From positions 1 to 60,149 of the forward strand of contig CATOJY010000021.1 of NCBI GenBank assembly GCA_951800685.1: a DNA stretch of 60,149 bases, given 5' to 3'. A program made the position numbers and the translations under genes. This document shows positions 52,325-59,694 of this stretch, one piece after another. The notes beneath the pieces were generated by a model. It worked only from the letters and a program-made list of their open reading frames with translations. It was not told where the DNA came from and did no database searches. Every line of letters begins with the position of its first letter. Positions within the stretch are counted from its first letter, which is position 1. This DNA comes from an uncultured Lachnospiraceae bacterium. GTDB lineage: Bacteria; Bacillota; Clostridia; Lachnospirales; Lachnospiraceae.

Positions 52325-52705
52325 TTGGATAACGAGACAGTAAATACCGTTGAAGAAATAGAAGATGTAAAAGATGAGCAGTCTGACGTAGAAAGTCCTG
52401 AAGAGCGCAAAGCAAGAGAGGAAAAAGAAGCTGCGATGAAGGCAGCCAGAGCAAAGAAAATCAGATTGATTCCTCCCTTTGTAATGCTGCTCGCCGGTGC
52501 GGCGGCCAGCATTACGATGCGTGTTCAAAATTATGACACAAAAACAATGTTGATCATATTGTTATGTGTGTTGTTTGGTTTTTATATAGCAGGGTGTTTT
52601 CTAAAGGGTATGGTGGATAGGTTCGAGCGTCAAGTAGAAGAAGCCGGCATGGAAGAAGGCGAAGTGATAGAGAAGGAACTCGCAGAAGAAGGAAAAACCA
52701 GATAA
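52325..52705 (+). CDS. Small predicted membrane protein between cheD and sigD
   Basis: The 126-residue protein starts at TTG 52325 after GGAAGGATTGTAAA. An acidic N-terminus (about residues 1-30) leads into two membrane helices (about 47-65 and 74-96) and a Glu-rich tail. I do not recognise a family. Its place between cheD and sigD and its conservation of RBS spacing suggest a real gene; small unannotated membrane proteins occur at the same spot in related operons as far as I recall. Confidence 0.7.
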   Translation: MDNETVNTVEEIEDVKDEQSDVESPEERKAREEKEAAMKAARAKKIRLIPPFVMLLAGAAASITMRVQNYDTKTMLIILLCVLFGFYIAGCFLKGMVDRFERQVEEAGMEEGEVIEKELAEEGKTR

Positions 52706-52722
52706 GGGTGAATAGAGCGTAA

Positions 52723-53511
52723 ATGGACGAGGCAGGCAAAAAGAAACTTTGGGAGGAGTATGCGAAAGCAAAATCTCCTGAGGTCAGAGAAAAAATTATA
52801 TTAGAGTATGCCCCGCTTGTGAAGGTTGTGGCAGGCCGTCTGAGTATGTATCTTGGATATAATGTTGAATATGAAGATCTGGTCAGCTATGGCATATTCG
52901 GACTCATTGATGCTATTGATAAATTTGATTTCCTTAAAGATGTCAAATTTGAGACTTATGCGAGTCTTCGAATCAGAGGAGCGATTTTAGATCAGATCCG
53001 TAAGATGGATTGGATTCCACGCACGATCAGACAGAAACAGAAGAAAATCGATGCAGTAATCCGGGAGATTGAGGCGAAATATGGCAGAAGTGCAACAGAT
53101 GAAGAAATTTCTGCAGGATTAGGAATCACAGGAGAAGAGTACTTGGATTGGCAGTCTCAAATGAAGATTACCAATGTTGTCTCTCTGAATGAATTTCTTG
53201 AGCAGGGCAGTGAGGTTCCGAATGAGGCGGCTCAGAGTAAAAGTGTGCAGTTTGACAGCCCGGAAGAAGTGCTGGAGAGAGATGAACTGAAGAAGATGTT
53301 GGCGGAATCTCTGGAGCTTTTGACAGAGAAAGAGCGCAAAGTTATTGTTTTATATTATTATGAGGATCTTACATTAAAAGAGATCAGCAATATTTTGGGT
53401 GTTTCAGAATCCAGAATATCACAGCTTCACACGCGTGCACTTCAGAAGATGAGAGGAAAAATGGGGAATTACATTGGTATTCTGACAGAGACGGGTGTGA
53501 AGAAGAAATAG
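52723..53511 (+). CDS. sigD: Flagellar sigma factor SigD (FliA)
   Basis: The 262-residue protein is a sigma-28 family member: region 2 VEYEDLVSYGIFGLIDAIDKF, then RKMDWIPRTIRQKQKKID, and region 4 LTEKERKVIVLYYYEDLTLKEI with LGVSESRISQLHTRAL. It transcribes late flagellar and chemotaxis genes such as hag. The ATG follows AATAGAGCGTAA; translation may be coupled to the upstream small gene 17 bp away. No FlgM is seen in the window. Confidence 0.96.
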   Translation: MDEAGKKKLWEEYAKAKSPEVREKIILEYAPLVKVVAGRLSMYLGYNVEYEDLVSYGIFGLIDAIDKFDFLKDVKFETYASLRIRGAILDQIRKMDWIPRTIRQKQKKIDAVIREIEAKYGRSATDEEISAGLGITGEEYLDWQSQMKITNVVSLNEFLEQGSEVPNEAAQSKSVQFDSPEEVLERDELKKMLAESLELLTEKERKVIVLYYYEDLTLKEISNILGVSESRISQLHTRALQKMRGKMGNYIGILTETGVKKK

Positions 53512-53557
53512 AAGATGTAAAGGTAGATGTTGGGAACAAGACAGAGGGCAGATACGC

Positions 53558-53881
53558 ATGGCAATAGGATTTGTGGAGATGCAGGGGCAGATCACAAGAG
53601 CCCAGGATTTTACATCCATCAAGCATAATGATGATAACAAGGGAATGGTTGAACAGGCTAATTTTGGCCAACAGATGACTAAGCAAGTAGAGAAGCAGGT
53701 AAAAAGGGTCAATGAGGGAAAACAGCCAGAGTACCATGAACGTAAATTTGACGCAAAAGATAAGGGAAGTAATGAGTATCGTGGTGACGGCGGCCAGTCC
53801 AGGAGAGAAAAAAAGGAAGAAAAATCTGAACCCGATGGCAAAGTGATCATGAAGAAGCTGGACAAATATATACTGCTCTGA
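53558..53881 (+). CDS. Uncharacterised Lys/Glu-rich protein between sigD and swrB-like gene
   Basis: The 107-residue hydrophilic protein begins MAIGFVEMQGQITRAQDFT and is rich in Lys, Glu, Gly and Gln (about residues 45-100), with no membrane helix. I recall similar MSIGFVEVQG-type proteins in flagellar operons of related Lachnospiraceae, but no function is known to me. RBS may be GGCAGATACGC (weak). It may act in export or as a regulator; that is a guess. Confidence 0.6.
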   Translation: MAIGFVEMQGQITRAQDFTSIKHNDDNKGMVEQANFGQQMTKQVEKQVKRVNEGKQPEYHERKFDAKDKGSNEYRGDGGQSRREKKEEKSEPDGKVIMKKLDKYILL

Positions 53882-53957
53882 GAAATCGTAAGTATATGCC
53901 AGGTTTTTTGGCAGACAATAAGACGGGCAGATATGTAGAATCCACAGAGAGGTAAAT

Positions 53958-55070
53958 ATGAGTGCAACAGAGATTGTTCTGATCGTGATCGGGGCCGTGA
54001 TATTCCTGTTGGGATATTTGATACCAGCGCGGAAGAAAGATACAGACGAGGAAGTACAGCTGATCAGCGAGGATGAAATCAGGAAGATGGTCTCCAGCGA
54101 AGTAGAGCATGTTAAAGGAAAGATTTCTGATATCGTTGAGGAGACAGTCAGTTATTCGATAGAAAAGACAGAGCGGGCGATGGAAAGAGTGACCAATGAG
54201 AAAATCATGGCGATCAACGAATATTCCGACACCGTGCTGGAAGAGATCAATAAGAATCACAAAGAAGTAGTGTTTCTGTATGATATGCTGAATGATAAGC
54301 ATGATAAACTCATGGAGGCTGTCAGTGAAGCGACACAGATCTCTGATGATGTGAAGCAGACTTTGACAGAGGCAGAGCTGACAGTTCATGAAGCCACAGA
54401 CAAGGCTGATGATGTACTGCGGGCAGTGGATGAAGCATCAGCCAGAATCAATGATGTACTGCGGGCGGCAGATGATGCGGTAAAAGGTGTGTGGGATGCG
54501 CAGAACGCGGCAAGAGTTGCCAGGGAAGCGGCTCAGGAGGCGATCCGGATTGCTTCAGATTTAATAGGCAGCAAGAAGGAAGCAGCAGGGACGCGGGTAT
54601 CTGCAGATAAGGTCTCAGCACAGACTCAACAGGGACAGAAAAGACCTGTTGCTGGAGCAGTAAAACAAGCAGTCAAAACGGCAGCTGCAGACAAGAGGGA
54701 AATCACTGCAGAGCAGAAAAAATCATCCGCTGAGTCTGTACAGACAGCGGTCGTACAGAAGACCGAGGTGGAGCCGCAAGTAGAGAAGATGAAAGAGCCA
54801 GAGGGGGAACCAGAGGTTTCTTTGGAACAGGAATTTAAACCTATTATGCCTAGACGGGTAGAGATCATCCACGAGCCGGAAGAAGACTTTCTGGAAGCAC
54901 AGACGCCACCAATGGTAGATCTGCAGTTTGACAAAGATAACGGCCGTAATAGTAACGAGAGGATTCTGGAGCTTCATAAAGCTGGTAAATCTAATATGGC
55001 GATTGCCAAAGAGCTTGGATTGGGTCTTGGGGAAGTGAAGCTGGTAATAGATCTTTTCGAAGGAATATAA
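53958..55070 (+). CDS. swrB: SwrB-like protein (DUF6115 type) with N-terminal membrane helix
   Basis: The 370-residue protein has a single N-terminal helix (IVLIVIGAVIFLLGYLI), a long coiled coil (about residues 30-200), a low-complexity middle and a C-terminal helix-turn-helix-like domain (RILELHKAGKSNMAIAKELGLGLGEVKLVIDLF, here cited as ILELHKAGKSNMAIAKELG). B. subtilis SwrB activates flagellar assembly via FliP and lies in the same position after sigD. Sequence similarity is moderate; synteny supports the name. Confidence 0.72.
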   Translation: MSATEIVLIVIGAVIFLLGYLIPARKKDTDEEVQLISEDEIRKMVSSEVEHVKGKISDIVEETVSYSIEKTERAMERVTNEKIMAINEYSDTVLEEINKNHKEVVFLYDMLNDKHDKLMEAVSEATQISDDVKQTLTEAELTVHEATDKADDVLRAVDEASARINDVLRAADDAVKGVWDAQNAARVAREAAQEAIRIASDLIGSKKEAAGTRVSADKVSAQTQQGQKRPVAGAVKQAVKTAAADKREITAEQKKSSAESVQTAVVQKTEVEPQVEKMKEPEGEPEVSLEQEFKPIMPRRVEIIHEPEEDFLEAQTPPMVDLQFDKDNGRNSNERILELHKAGKSNMAIAKELGLGLGEVKLVIDLFEGI

Positions 55071-55095
55071 TAGTGGGATTTGATGCATTTTCGTA

Positions 55096-55129
55096 TGCAA
55101 ATTTGCACTCTTAGGCTGCAAATTCGCAG
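55096..55129 (+). promoter_or_regulatory. Paired TGCAAATTYGCA palindromes upstream of the MltG-like gene
   Basis: TGCAAATTTGCA (55096-55107) is a perfect 12-bp palindrome. A second copy TGCAAATTCGCA (55117-55128), one base different, lies 21 bp downstream, two helical turns apart. A further TGCAT/ATGCA dyad (55084-55099) overlaps. The spacing suggests an operator pair; no T tract makes it a terminator. Confidence 0.5.
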
Positions 55130-55143
55130 GCTGGGAGGAGGAC

Positions 55144-55155
55144 ATGGATATTTAG
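55144..55155 (+). CDS. Three-codon leader ORF (Met-Asp-Ile) before the MltG-like gene
   Basis: ATG 55144 is five bases after a strong GGAGG (GGGAGGAGG at 55133-55141) and reads Met-Asp-Ile-stop (TAG 55153-55155). The MltG-like ATG follows one base later at 55157, but is 15 bases from the RBS, too far for normal initiation. This suggests initiation on the leader and re-initiation on the gene. It may also be accidental. Confidence 0.4.
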   Translation: MDI

Positions 55156-55156
55156 T

Positions 55157-55828
55157 ATGGAACGAAAGTATTATTTGCGTGGTCTTGGTCTTGGCATTGT
55201 TGTAACAGGGGTGATTATGGGGATTGTGTCATCCAGGAGTAAAGCAATGACGGACAGTGAGATTATTGCCAGAGCAAAAGAACTTGGGATGGTAGAGAAT
55301 ACCGTTCTGTCTGAGATAAATAAGGATGAGACGGACAATTCCTCTGAAATAGAAGAGTTTGAGAGAAGCGACGGAACGGAAGAAGAAAATCGGAGTATAG
55401 AGCCAGAGACAAAGGATCTGACAGATCCGGAAACAGTGAAAAAGGATGAGGAGAGAGTACCTGAGATTTCAGAAGAGGAGCAGGCAGATCCTACAAAGAT
55501 AACAGATGTTATAGGTGGAGCTGCAAATACTGAAAGACCAGAGGATCCGACAATAGATTCTATAGATCTTGAGGGGAATCAGCAGGAAGAAAATACGAAT
55601 GAGGTTATTGTTTCGGCAACGGTCAAAACGATCACGGTTAACAGTGGGGACGGGTCTCATACAGTGGCGAAGAAATTGGCTGATGCCGGTGTGGTTACGT
55701 CAGCGGATGACTTTGATACATTCTTGTGTCAATATGGGTATGATAAGAAGCTCAGGACGGGAACCTTTTTGATTCCGGCGGATGCCAGTGACGAGCAGAT
55801 TGCAAGAATTGTGACAGGAATTGAATAA
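55157..55828 (+). CDS. MltG/YceG N-terminal-like membrane protein
   Basis: The 223-residue protein has one membrane helix near residues 8-25 (LGLGIVVTGVIMGIVSS), a long acidic linker (about 45-145) and a C-terminal domain VNSGDGSHTVAKKLADAGVVTSADDF then YDKKLRTGTFLIPADASDEQIARIV (given in part). This C-terminal region resembles the LysM-like part of MltG/YceG, without the catalytic lytic transglycosylase domain. Function unknown; the position between swrB and rpsB is typical for Lachnospiraceae (memory). Translation may depend on the leader ORF. Confidence 0.62.
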   Translation: MERKYYLRGLGLGIVVTGVIMGIVSSRSKAMTDSEIIARAKELGMVENTVLSEINKDETDNSSEIEEFERSDGTEEENRSIEPETKDLTDPETVKKDEERVPEISEEEQADPTKITDVIGGAANTERPEDPTIDSIDLEGNQQEENTNEVIVSATVKTITVNSGDGSHTVAKKLADAGVVTSADDFDTFLCQYGYDKKLRTGTFLIPADASDEQIARIVTGIE

Positions 55829-55836
55829 AATAAGAT

Positions 55837-55863
55837 AAAAGCTCTTGAAAAGGAGCTTTTTTT
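55837..55863 (+). terminator. Intrinsic terminator after the MltG-like gene
   Basis: AAAAGCTCTT (55837-55846) pairs with AGGAGCTTTT (55851-55860) around a GAAA loop, followed by TTT. It ends the sigD/swrB-like group before rpsB. Confidence 0.9.
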
Positions 55864-55923
55864 GTGATATTTTAGTAAAGTGTGTGTAAGCATACGGAAA
55901 CAATCAATCACATATTTCCAGAG

Positions 55924-55956
55924 GCTGTCGGTGCTCCATGACGCCGGAGTGGCAGC
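55924..55956 (+). other. Candidate S2 leader hairpin before rpsB
   Basis: GCTGTC (55924-55929) pairs with GGCAGC (55951-55956), with an inner CTCC/GGAG stem. It lies 44 bp before the rpsB ATG and after the upstream terminator. S2 autoregulatory leaders exist in bacteria; whether this is one is uncertain. Confidence 0.4.
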
Positions 55957-55999
55957 AAGTGTAGGGTATATGGAAGAGAAACCAAATGGAGGTAGAACA

Positions 56000-56746
56000 A
56001 TGAGTGTTATTTCAATGAAACAGTTATTAGAGGCAGGTGTGCACTTTGGCCATCAGACAAGAAGATGGAACCCTAAAATGGCTCCTTACATCTTCACAGA
56101 GAGAAATGGGATCCATATTATCGATCTGCAAAAATCTGTAGGTAAGGTAGACGAAGCTTACAGGGCAGTATTCGACGTGGCTTCTCAGGGTGGAACGATT
56201 CTATTCGTAGGTACGAAGAAGCAGGCACAGGATGCTGTTAAGACAGAGGCAGAGCGCTGTGGTATGTACTATGTCAATGAGAGATGGCTGGGTGGAATGC
56301 TCACGAATTTCAAAACTATCCAATCCAGAATTGACAGACTGAAAGCGATTGAAGTGATGTCTGAGGATGGAACATTCGATGTACTTCCCAAAAAGGAAGT
56401 CATTAAGATTAAGAAAGAGTGGGAGAAGTTAGAGAAGAATCTTGGTGGTATCAAGAACATGACCAGAATTCCTGACTGTATTTTTGTAGTAGATCCGAAA
56501 AAAGAGAGGATCTGTGTACAGGAAGCCCACACACTGGGAATTACGTTAATCGGTATTGGTGATACCAACTGTGATCCGGAAGAGCTGGATTATATCATTC
56601 CAGGCAATGATGATGCAATCAGAGCTGTGAAACTGATTGTTTCAAAGATGGCAGATGCTGTCGTTGAGGCTAACCAGGGCGCTGAGGAGTATGTAGACGA
56701 AGCAGAAGCACAGAAGGTAGAAGAAACTGACGGAGAAAATGAGTAA
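56000..56746 (+). CDS. rpsB: 30S ribosomal protein S2
   Basis: The 248-residue protein begins [20 protein letters not shown] and contains [20 protein letters not shown], the S2 signature, then [25 protein letters not shown]2 completes the 30S head. I chose ATG 56000 after GGAGGTAGAACA; the frame extends upstream to 55880, but the earlier codons have no RBS and are not conserved. rpsB followed by tsf is universal. The C-terminus is an acidic tail. Confidence 0.97.
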   Translation: MSVISMKQLLEAGVHFGHQTRRWNPKMAPYIFTERNGIHIIDLQKSVGKVDEAYRAVFDVASQGGTILFVGTKKQAQDAVKTEAERCGMYYVNERWLGGMLTNFKTIQSRIDRLKAIEVMSEDGTFDVLPKKEVIKIKKEWEKLEKNLGGIKNMTRIPDCIFVVDPKKERICVQEAHTLGITLIGIGDTNCDPEELDYIIPGNDDAIRAVKLIVSKMADAVVEANQGAEEYVDEAEAQKVEETDGENE

Positions 56747-56851
56747 TCAGACCAGCGTGAATAGGTTAGATGACAATTCATAGATAATTGGTGTTTATGC
56801 TGAAGCAGAGATCATAGTGGACAGGACAGAAATAGTTTGGAGGAAAGATAG

Positions 56852-57787
56852 ATGGCTATTACAGCAGCAATGGTAAAAGAGTTAAGAGAGATGACCGGTG
56901 CAGGCATGATGGACTGCAAGAAAGCCCTTGGAGAGACAGATGGGGATATGGATGCAGCGGTTGAGTATTTAAGAAAGAACGGTCAGGCGAAAGCAGAGAA
57001 GAAGGCTGGCAGAATTGCAGCGGAAGGTCTTTGTCGCGTAGCGATCAAGGATGAGAAGACAGTAGCGGTTGTGGAAGTAAACTCAGAGACAGACTTTGTC
57101 GCTAAGAATGCGGATTTCCAGGCATATGTGGAAGCTGTAGCGAAACAGGCAGTTGAGTCTAATGCAGCAGATATGGATGCTTTCCTGGCAGAACCTTGGC
57201 ATTTGGATACAGCTAAGACTGTAAAGGATGCATTGGTTGATAAGATTGCTGTGATCGGTGAGAATTTGACGATTAGAAGATTCGAGAAGGTGGTTGCAAA
57301 TGACGGATGTGCTGTGTCTTACGTGCACGGCGGCGGCAGAATCGGTGTTATTGTAGAAGCGGTTACGGATGTTGTCAATGATGCAGTGAAAGAAGCACTG
57401 AACAACGTTGCGATGCAGGTTGCAGCTTTATATCCGAAATATGTGTCTACAGATGAGATTTCTGAGGAATACAAGGCACATGAGAAAGAGATTCTGGCAG
57501 AGCAGATCAAGAATGATCCAAAGATGGCCGGCAAGCCGGAGAAGGTGATTGAAGGTGCAGTCATCGGTCGTCTGAATAAGGAATTGAAAGAAATCTGTCT
57601 GTTAGAGCAGGTATATGTAAAGGCTGAGGATGGCAAGCAGACAGTAGCAAAGTATATTGAACAGGTTGCTAAGGAGAATAATGCAAACCTCTCTGTTAAG
57701 AGATTTGTACGCTTCGAGACAGGCGAGGGCCTTGAGAAGAAGGAAGAGAATTTTGCTGAGGAAGTTGCAAAGCAGATGAATGCATAA
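56852..57787 (+). CDS. tsf: Translation elongation factor Ts
   Basis: The 311-residue protein begins MAITAAMVKELREMTGAGMM and has the EF-Ts motif GAGMMDCKKAL with GDMDAAVEYLRKNG, followed by EVNSETDFVAKN. EF-Ts exchanges GDP for GTP on EF-Tu. RBS GGAGGAAAGATAG. Its last six codons and stop lie inside direct-repeat copy 1, so the element downstream kept the reading frame intact. Confidence 0.97.
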   Translation: MAITAAMVKELREMTGAGMMDCKKALGETDGDMDAAVEYLRKNGQAKAEKKAGRIAAEGLCRVAIKDEKTVAVVEVNSETDFVAKNADFQAYVEAVAKQAVESNAADMDAFLAEPWHLDTAKTVKDALVDKIAVIGENLTIRRFEKVVANDGCAVSYVHGGGRIGVIVEAVTDVVNDAVKEALNNVAMQVAALYPKYVSTDEISEEYKAHEKEILAEQIKNDPKMAGKPEKVIEGAVIGRLNKELKEICLLEQVYVKAEDGKQTVAKYIEQVAKENNANLSVKRFVRFETGEGLEKKEENFAEEVAKQMNA

Positions 57788-57838
57788 GGCAAAGTTTGTC
57801 TGGTTATTTTGAATGAAGAAACCCTTGTGAATGGTGTG
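57767..57838 (+). repeat. 72-bp direct repeat, copy 1 (tsf 3' end and terminator arm)
   Basis: Copy 1 spans the last codons of tsf (Ala-Lys-Gln-Met-Asn-Ala-stop) and the 5' arm of the tsf terminator. Copy 2 lies 1746 bp downstream with one mismatch (T57795 versus C59541). In copy 1 the terminator hairpin is complete, because its 3' arm follows outside the repeat. Confidence 0.97.
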
Positions 57839-57862
57839 GAAATGCCATTTACAGGGGTTTTT
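57819..57862 (+). terminator. Intrinsic terminator after tsf (partly inside repeat copy 1)
   Basis: A 16-bp stem AAACCCTTGTGAATGG (57819-57834) / CCATTTACAGGGGTTT (57845-57860), with one G-U and one T-G pair, is followed by T residues. The 5' arm is duplicated at 59565-59580, where no 3' arm follows. Confidence 0.93.
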
Positions 57863-57889
57863 GCTATTATATCTTGGAAATTTCATTTC

Positions 57890-57918
57890 TTGACACTATC
57901 ACGCTATACCGTTATAAT
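57890..57918 (+). promoter_or_regulatory. Consensus promoter of the HTH/nucleotidyltransferase cassette, with spacer dyad
   Basis: TTGACA (57890-57895) and TATAAT (57913-57918) are perfect hexamers 17 bp apart. The spacer and -10 contain TATCACG and CGTTATA, an imperfect dyad (one mismatch) that could be the operator of the downstream HTH protein. Predicted start near 57925, before ATG 57956. Confidence 0.75.
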
Positions 57919-57955
57919 CAATAGAAAAAGAATCTATGAAATGGAGAATAGAGAA

Positions 57956-58543
57956 ATGGAATTGATGAGTTTGTTAAAGGAAAAGCAGCTTTCGGTTTAT
58001 CAGTGCGCTAAGGAAAGCCATGTACCATATTCTACATTGTCAGATATTGTGAAAGGAAAAACCAGGATTGAAAAATGTACAGCAGAAACAATATATAAAT
58101 TAGCGAGGACGCTCCATGTGACAATGGAAGAACTTTTGATAGAATGTTTTAGAGAAGATGAAAATGCCCCCAATTTAAAAGATTTTGAAATATATAAAAG
58201 TAATATCTGCCATTTAGTGAAAGATAAGGGGGATATGGACTTTATTATTGATATTTTAAAAGAAAATCAAATAAGGGTTTATTGGGAACGGCAGTGGTAT
58301 CGGGAAAGTTTTTATCTTCTGGCTATGGTAGATTATTTAAGCAGGGAAAATGGACTTCCATTGTGCAATGATTATGAAGATATAAGGAATTGTACATTGC
58401 CGGAGCCATTATATCCGCGGGATGTTGTTTTTGCAGCAAAATTGGATGATTCTCTTGATAGGAAAGAACAATGTTTAGAAGAAGCGATTCCCGAATTTTT
58501 GAGGTTTAATATTATAGAAAGCGAGATAAGGAATGTCTGTTGA
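57956..58543 (+). CDS. HTH (Xre/Cro-like) regulator, possible antitoxin
   Basis: From ATG 57956 (GGAGAATAGAGAA upstream) the protein has 195 residues; the frame opens earlier, but the promoter lies at 57890-57918, so upstream starts are excluded. The N-terminal Xre-type HTH spans SVYQCAKESHVPYSTLSDIVKGKTRIEKCTAETIYKLARTL (given as motif VPYSTLSDIVKGKTRI). The C-terminal domain (about residues 70-195), with VYWERQWYRESFYLLAMVDYL, is unknown to me. It overlaps the next ORF by 11 bp, indicating coupled translation, and may be the antitoxin or repressor of the cassette. Confidence 0.8.
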   Translation: MELMSLLKEKQLSVYQCAKESHVPYSTLSDIVKGKTRIEKCTAETIYKLARTLHVTMEELLIECFREDENAPNLKDFEIYKSNICHLVKDKGDMDFIIDILKENQIRVYWERQWYRESFYLLAMVDYLSRENGLPLCNDYEDIRNCTLPEPLYPRDVVFAAKLDDSLDRKEQCLEEAIPEFLRFNIIESEIRNVC

Positions 58544-59261
58544 GAAAGGTTTTACCAAAGAAAATTTGGATTATTATTTGAAGGAACTTGCAAAAGAGTT
58601 TCGGAAGAGAAATGGAAAAAATATGCCTGCTGAGATTGTGTTAGTTGGAGGCGCGGCAATCCTTGCCAATTATGGGTTTCGTGAAATGACCTATGATATA
58701 GATGCGGTCATAACAGCATCATCGGCCATGAAAGGGGCGGTTAATGCAGTAGGAGACCGTCTCGGTTTGCCAAATGGTTGGCTGAATGCAGATTTTAAGA
58801 ATACGAGTTCTTATAGTCCTAAATTATCGCAATACTCTAAGTATTACCGTACCTATTCTAATGTGTTGAATATCAGGACAATTAGCGCGGAATATCTTGT
58901 TGCCATGAAATTAATGTCCGGGAGACGTTATAAGAAAGATTTGTCTGATATTATTGGTATCTTGAGCGAACAGGAAAGAATGGGAGAGCCTTTAAGTTAC
59001 CAGCAAGTTAATTGCGCAGTAAAAAATTTGTATGGCGGGTGGGATAATATTTCTGAATATGCAATACAGGTTTTGAAGGCGGCTTTAGATTCAGAAAACC
59101 TAAAAGAATTATTTATGGAACAGGAACATGAAGAAGCATTATCAAAACAGGCAGTGCTTCAAGTTCAAAAATATGAAGGGGAAAAAGTAAAGGAAAGTAA
59201 TGTGGATGAGATTATTCAAAAGGCTATAAGGAAGAAACGGGATAGCAGAGATGTGAGATAA
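58533..59261 (+). CDS. DUF6036/AbiEii-like nucleotidyltransferase, possible toxin
   Basis: The 242-residue protein has a minimal nucleotidyltransferase signature: EIVLVGGAAILANYGFREM then YDIDAVI, fitting GG...D-x-D, and downstream VAMKLMSGRRYKKDLSDIIGIL. This is the pattern of AbiEii/DUF6036 enzymes, several of which are toxins in toxin-antitoxin or abortive-infection systems (for example MenT). Start ATG 58533 overlaps the HTH gene. Target (tRNA or other) is unknown here; a toxin role is inferred from pairing with the HTH gene. Confidence 0.78.
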   Translation: MSVEKGFTKENLDYYLKELAKEFRKRNGKNMPAEIVLVGGAAILANYGFREMTYDIDAVITASSAMKGAVNAVGDRLGLPNGWLNADFKNTSSYSPKLSQYSKYYRTYSNVLNIRTISAEYLVAMKLMSGRRYKKDLSDIIGILSEQERMGEPLSYQQVNCAVKNLYGGWDNISEYAIQVLKAALDSENLKELFMEQEHEEALSKQAVLQVQKYEGEKVKESNVDEIIQKAIRKKRDSRDVR

Positions 59262-59275
59262 AAAGAGGTGCGATA

Positions 59276-59488
59276 ATGATAACGGATAAGAAAGAAATCG
59301 AGAGTGTGCTTCAGATTGGTGAGAAAATCTTATTAGATCATCCAGAATTGTACAATATGAGTTTGGATGAGGTGTTAGTGGCTATCCCTCAAAATAAAAT
59401 TTGGGGGATACAGTTGAAAAGGCATAGATATAAGGCAATTAAAAATTACTGGAAATCCAGTAAAATACATTGTTCCAGGGATATATGA
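59276..59488 (+). CDS. Small ORF at the end of the cassette, unknown
   Basis: The 70-residue reading frame starts ATG 59276 after AGAGGTGCGATA, 14 bp after the nucleotidyltransferase gene. It has no membrane helix; a basic C-terminal half (KIWGIQLKRHRYKAIKNYWKSS) stands out. I do not recognise it. It could be a third component or a truncated remnant. It ends 24 bp before repeat copy 2. Confidence 0.55.
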   Translation: MITDKKEIESVLQIGEKILLDHPELYNMSLDEVLVAIPQNKIWGIQLKRHRYKAIKNYWKSSKIHCSRDI

Positions 59489-59512
59489 ACGGAACATGAA
59501 AAGGGAAAGTTC

Positions 59513-59584
59513 GCAAAGCAGATGAATGCATAAGGCAAAGCTTGTCTGGTTATTTTGAATGAAGAAACCCTTGTGAATGGTGTG
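59513..59584 (+). repeat. 72-bp direct repeat, copy 2 (tsf 3'-end remnant with half terminator)
   Basis: Copy 2 repeats the final six codons and stop of tsf, plus the 5' arm of its terminator, then diverges in the loop. A short further match (AAGTT with one extra base) extends upstream of the repeat. It carries no function of its own that I can see, and terminator formation is not possible because the 3' arm is missing. Confidence 0.97.
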
Positions 59585-59637
59585 TGACTGTAAGACGATG
59601 GGAGCAGCCGGAAACAATTCTGACTATTTACCCTGCA

Positions 59638-59666
59638 TTGAAATATGCAGTAAAATATAGTATGAT
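59638..59666 (+). promoter_or_regulatory. Promoter of the lipoprotein gene with an overlapping inverted repeat
   Basis: TTGAAA (59638-59643) and TATGAT (59661-59666) are 17 bp apart. A perfect dyad CTGCAT (59633-59638) / ATGCAG (59645-59650) overlaps the -35, a likely operator. The rest of the 59489-59694 gap is repeat copy 2 and about 50 bp of unassigned DNA. Confidence 0.6.
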
Positions 59667-59694
59667 ATAAAATATATTTTTGAGGAGAATAGCC

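Larger units (their letters stand above)
57767..59584 (+). mobile_element. Putative integrated HTH/nucleotidyltransferase cassette at the 3' end of tsf
   Basis: Two 72-bp repeats flank a three-gene cassette (57956-59488) whose DNA is clearly more AT-rich than tsf and the flagellar operon. The genes resemble a toxin-antitoxin or abortive-infection pair. The outer arrangement looks like an att-site duplication at a gene 3' end, as seen for tRNA-targeting elements, but I see no integrase, transposase or inverted repeat. Duplication by another mechanism is possible. Confidence 0.6.

Noticed and set aside
57839..59512. Insertion sequence or transposon between the 72-bp repeats
   Set aside because: No transposase gene and no terminal inverted repeats were found; the flanking repeats are too long and gene-derived for a normal target-site duplication.
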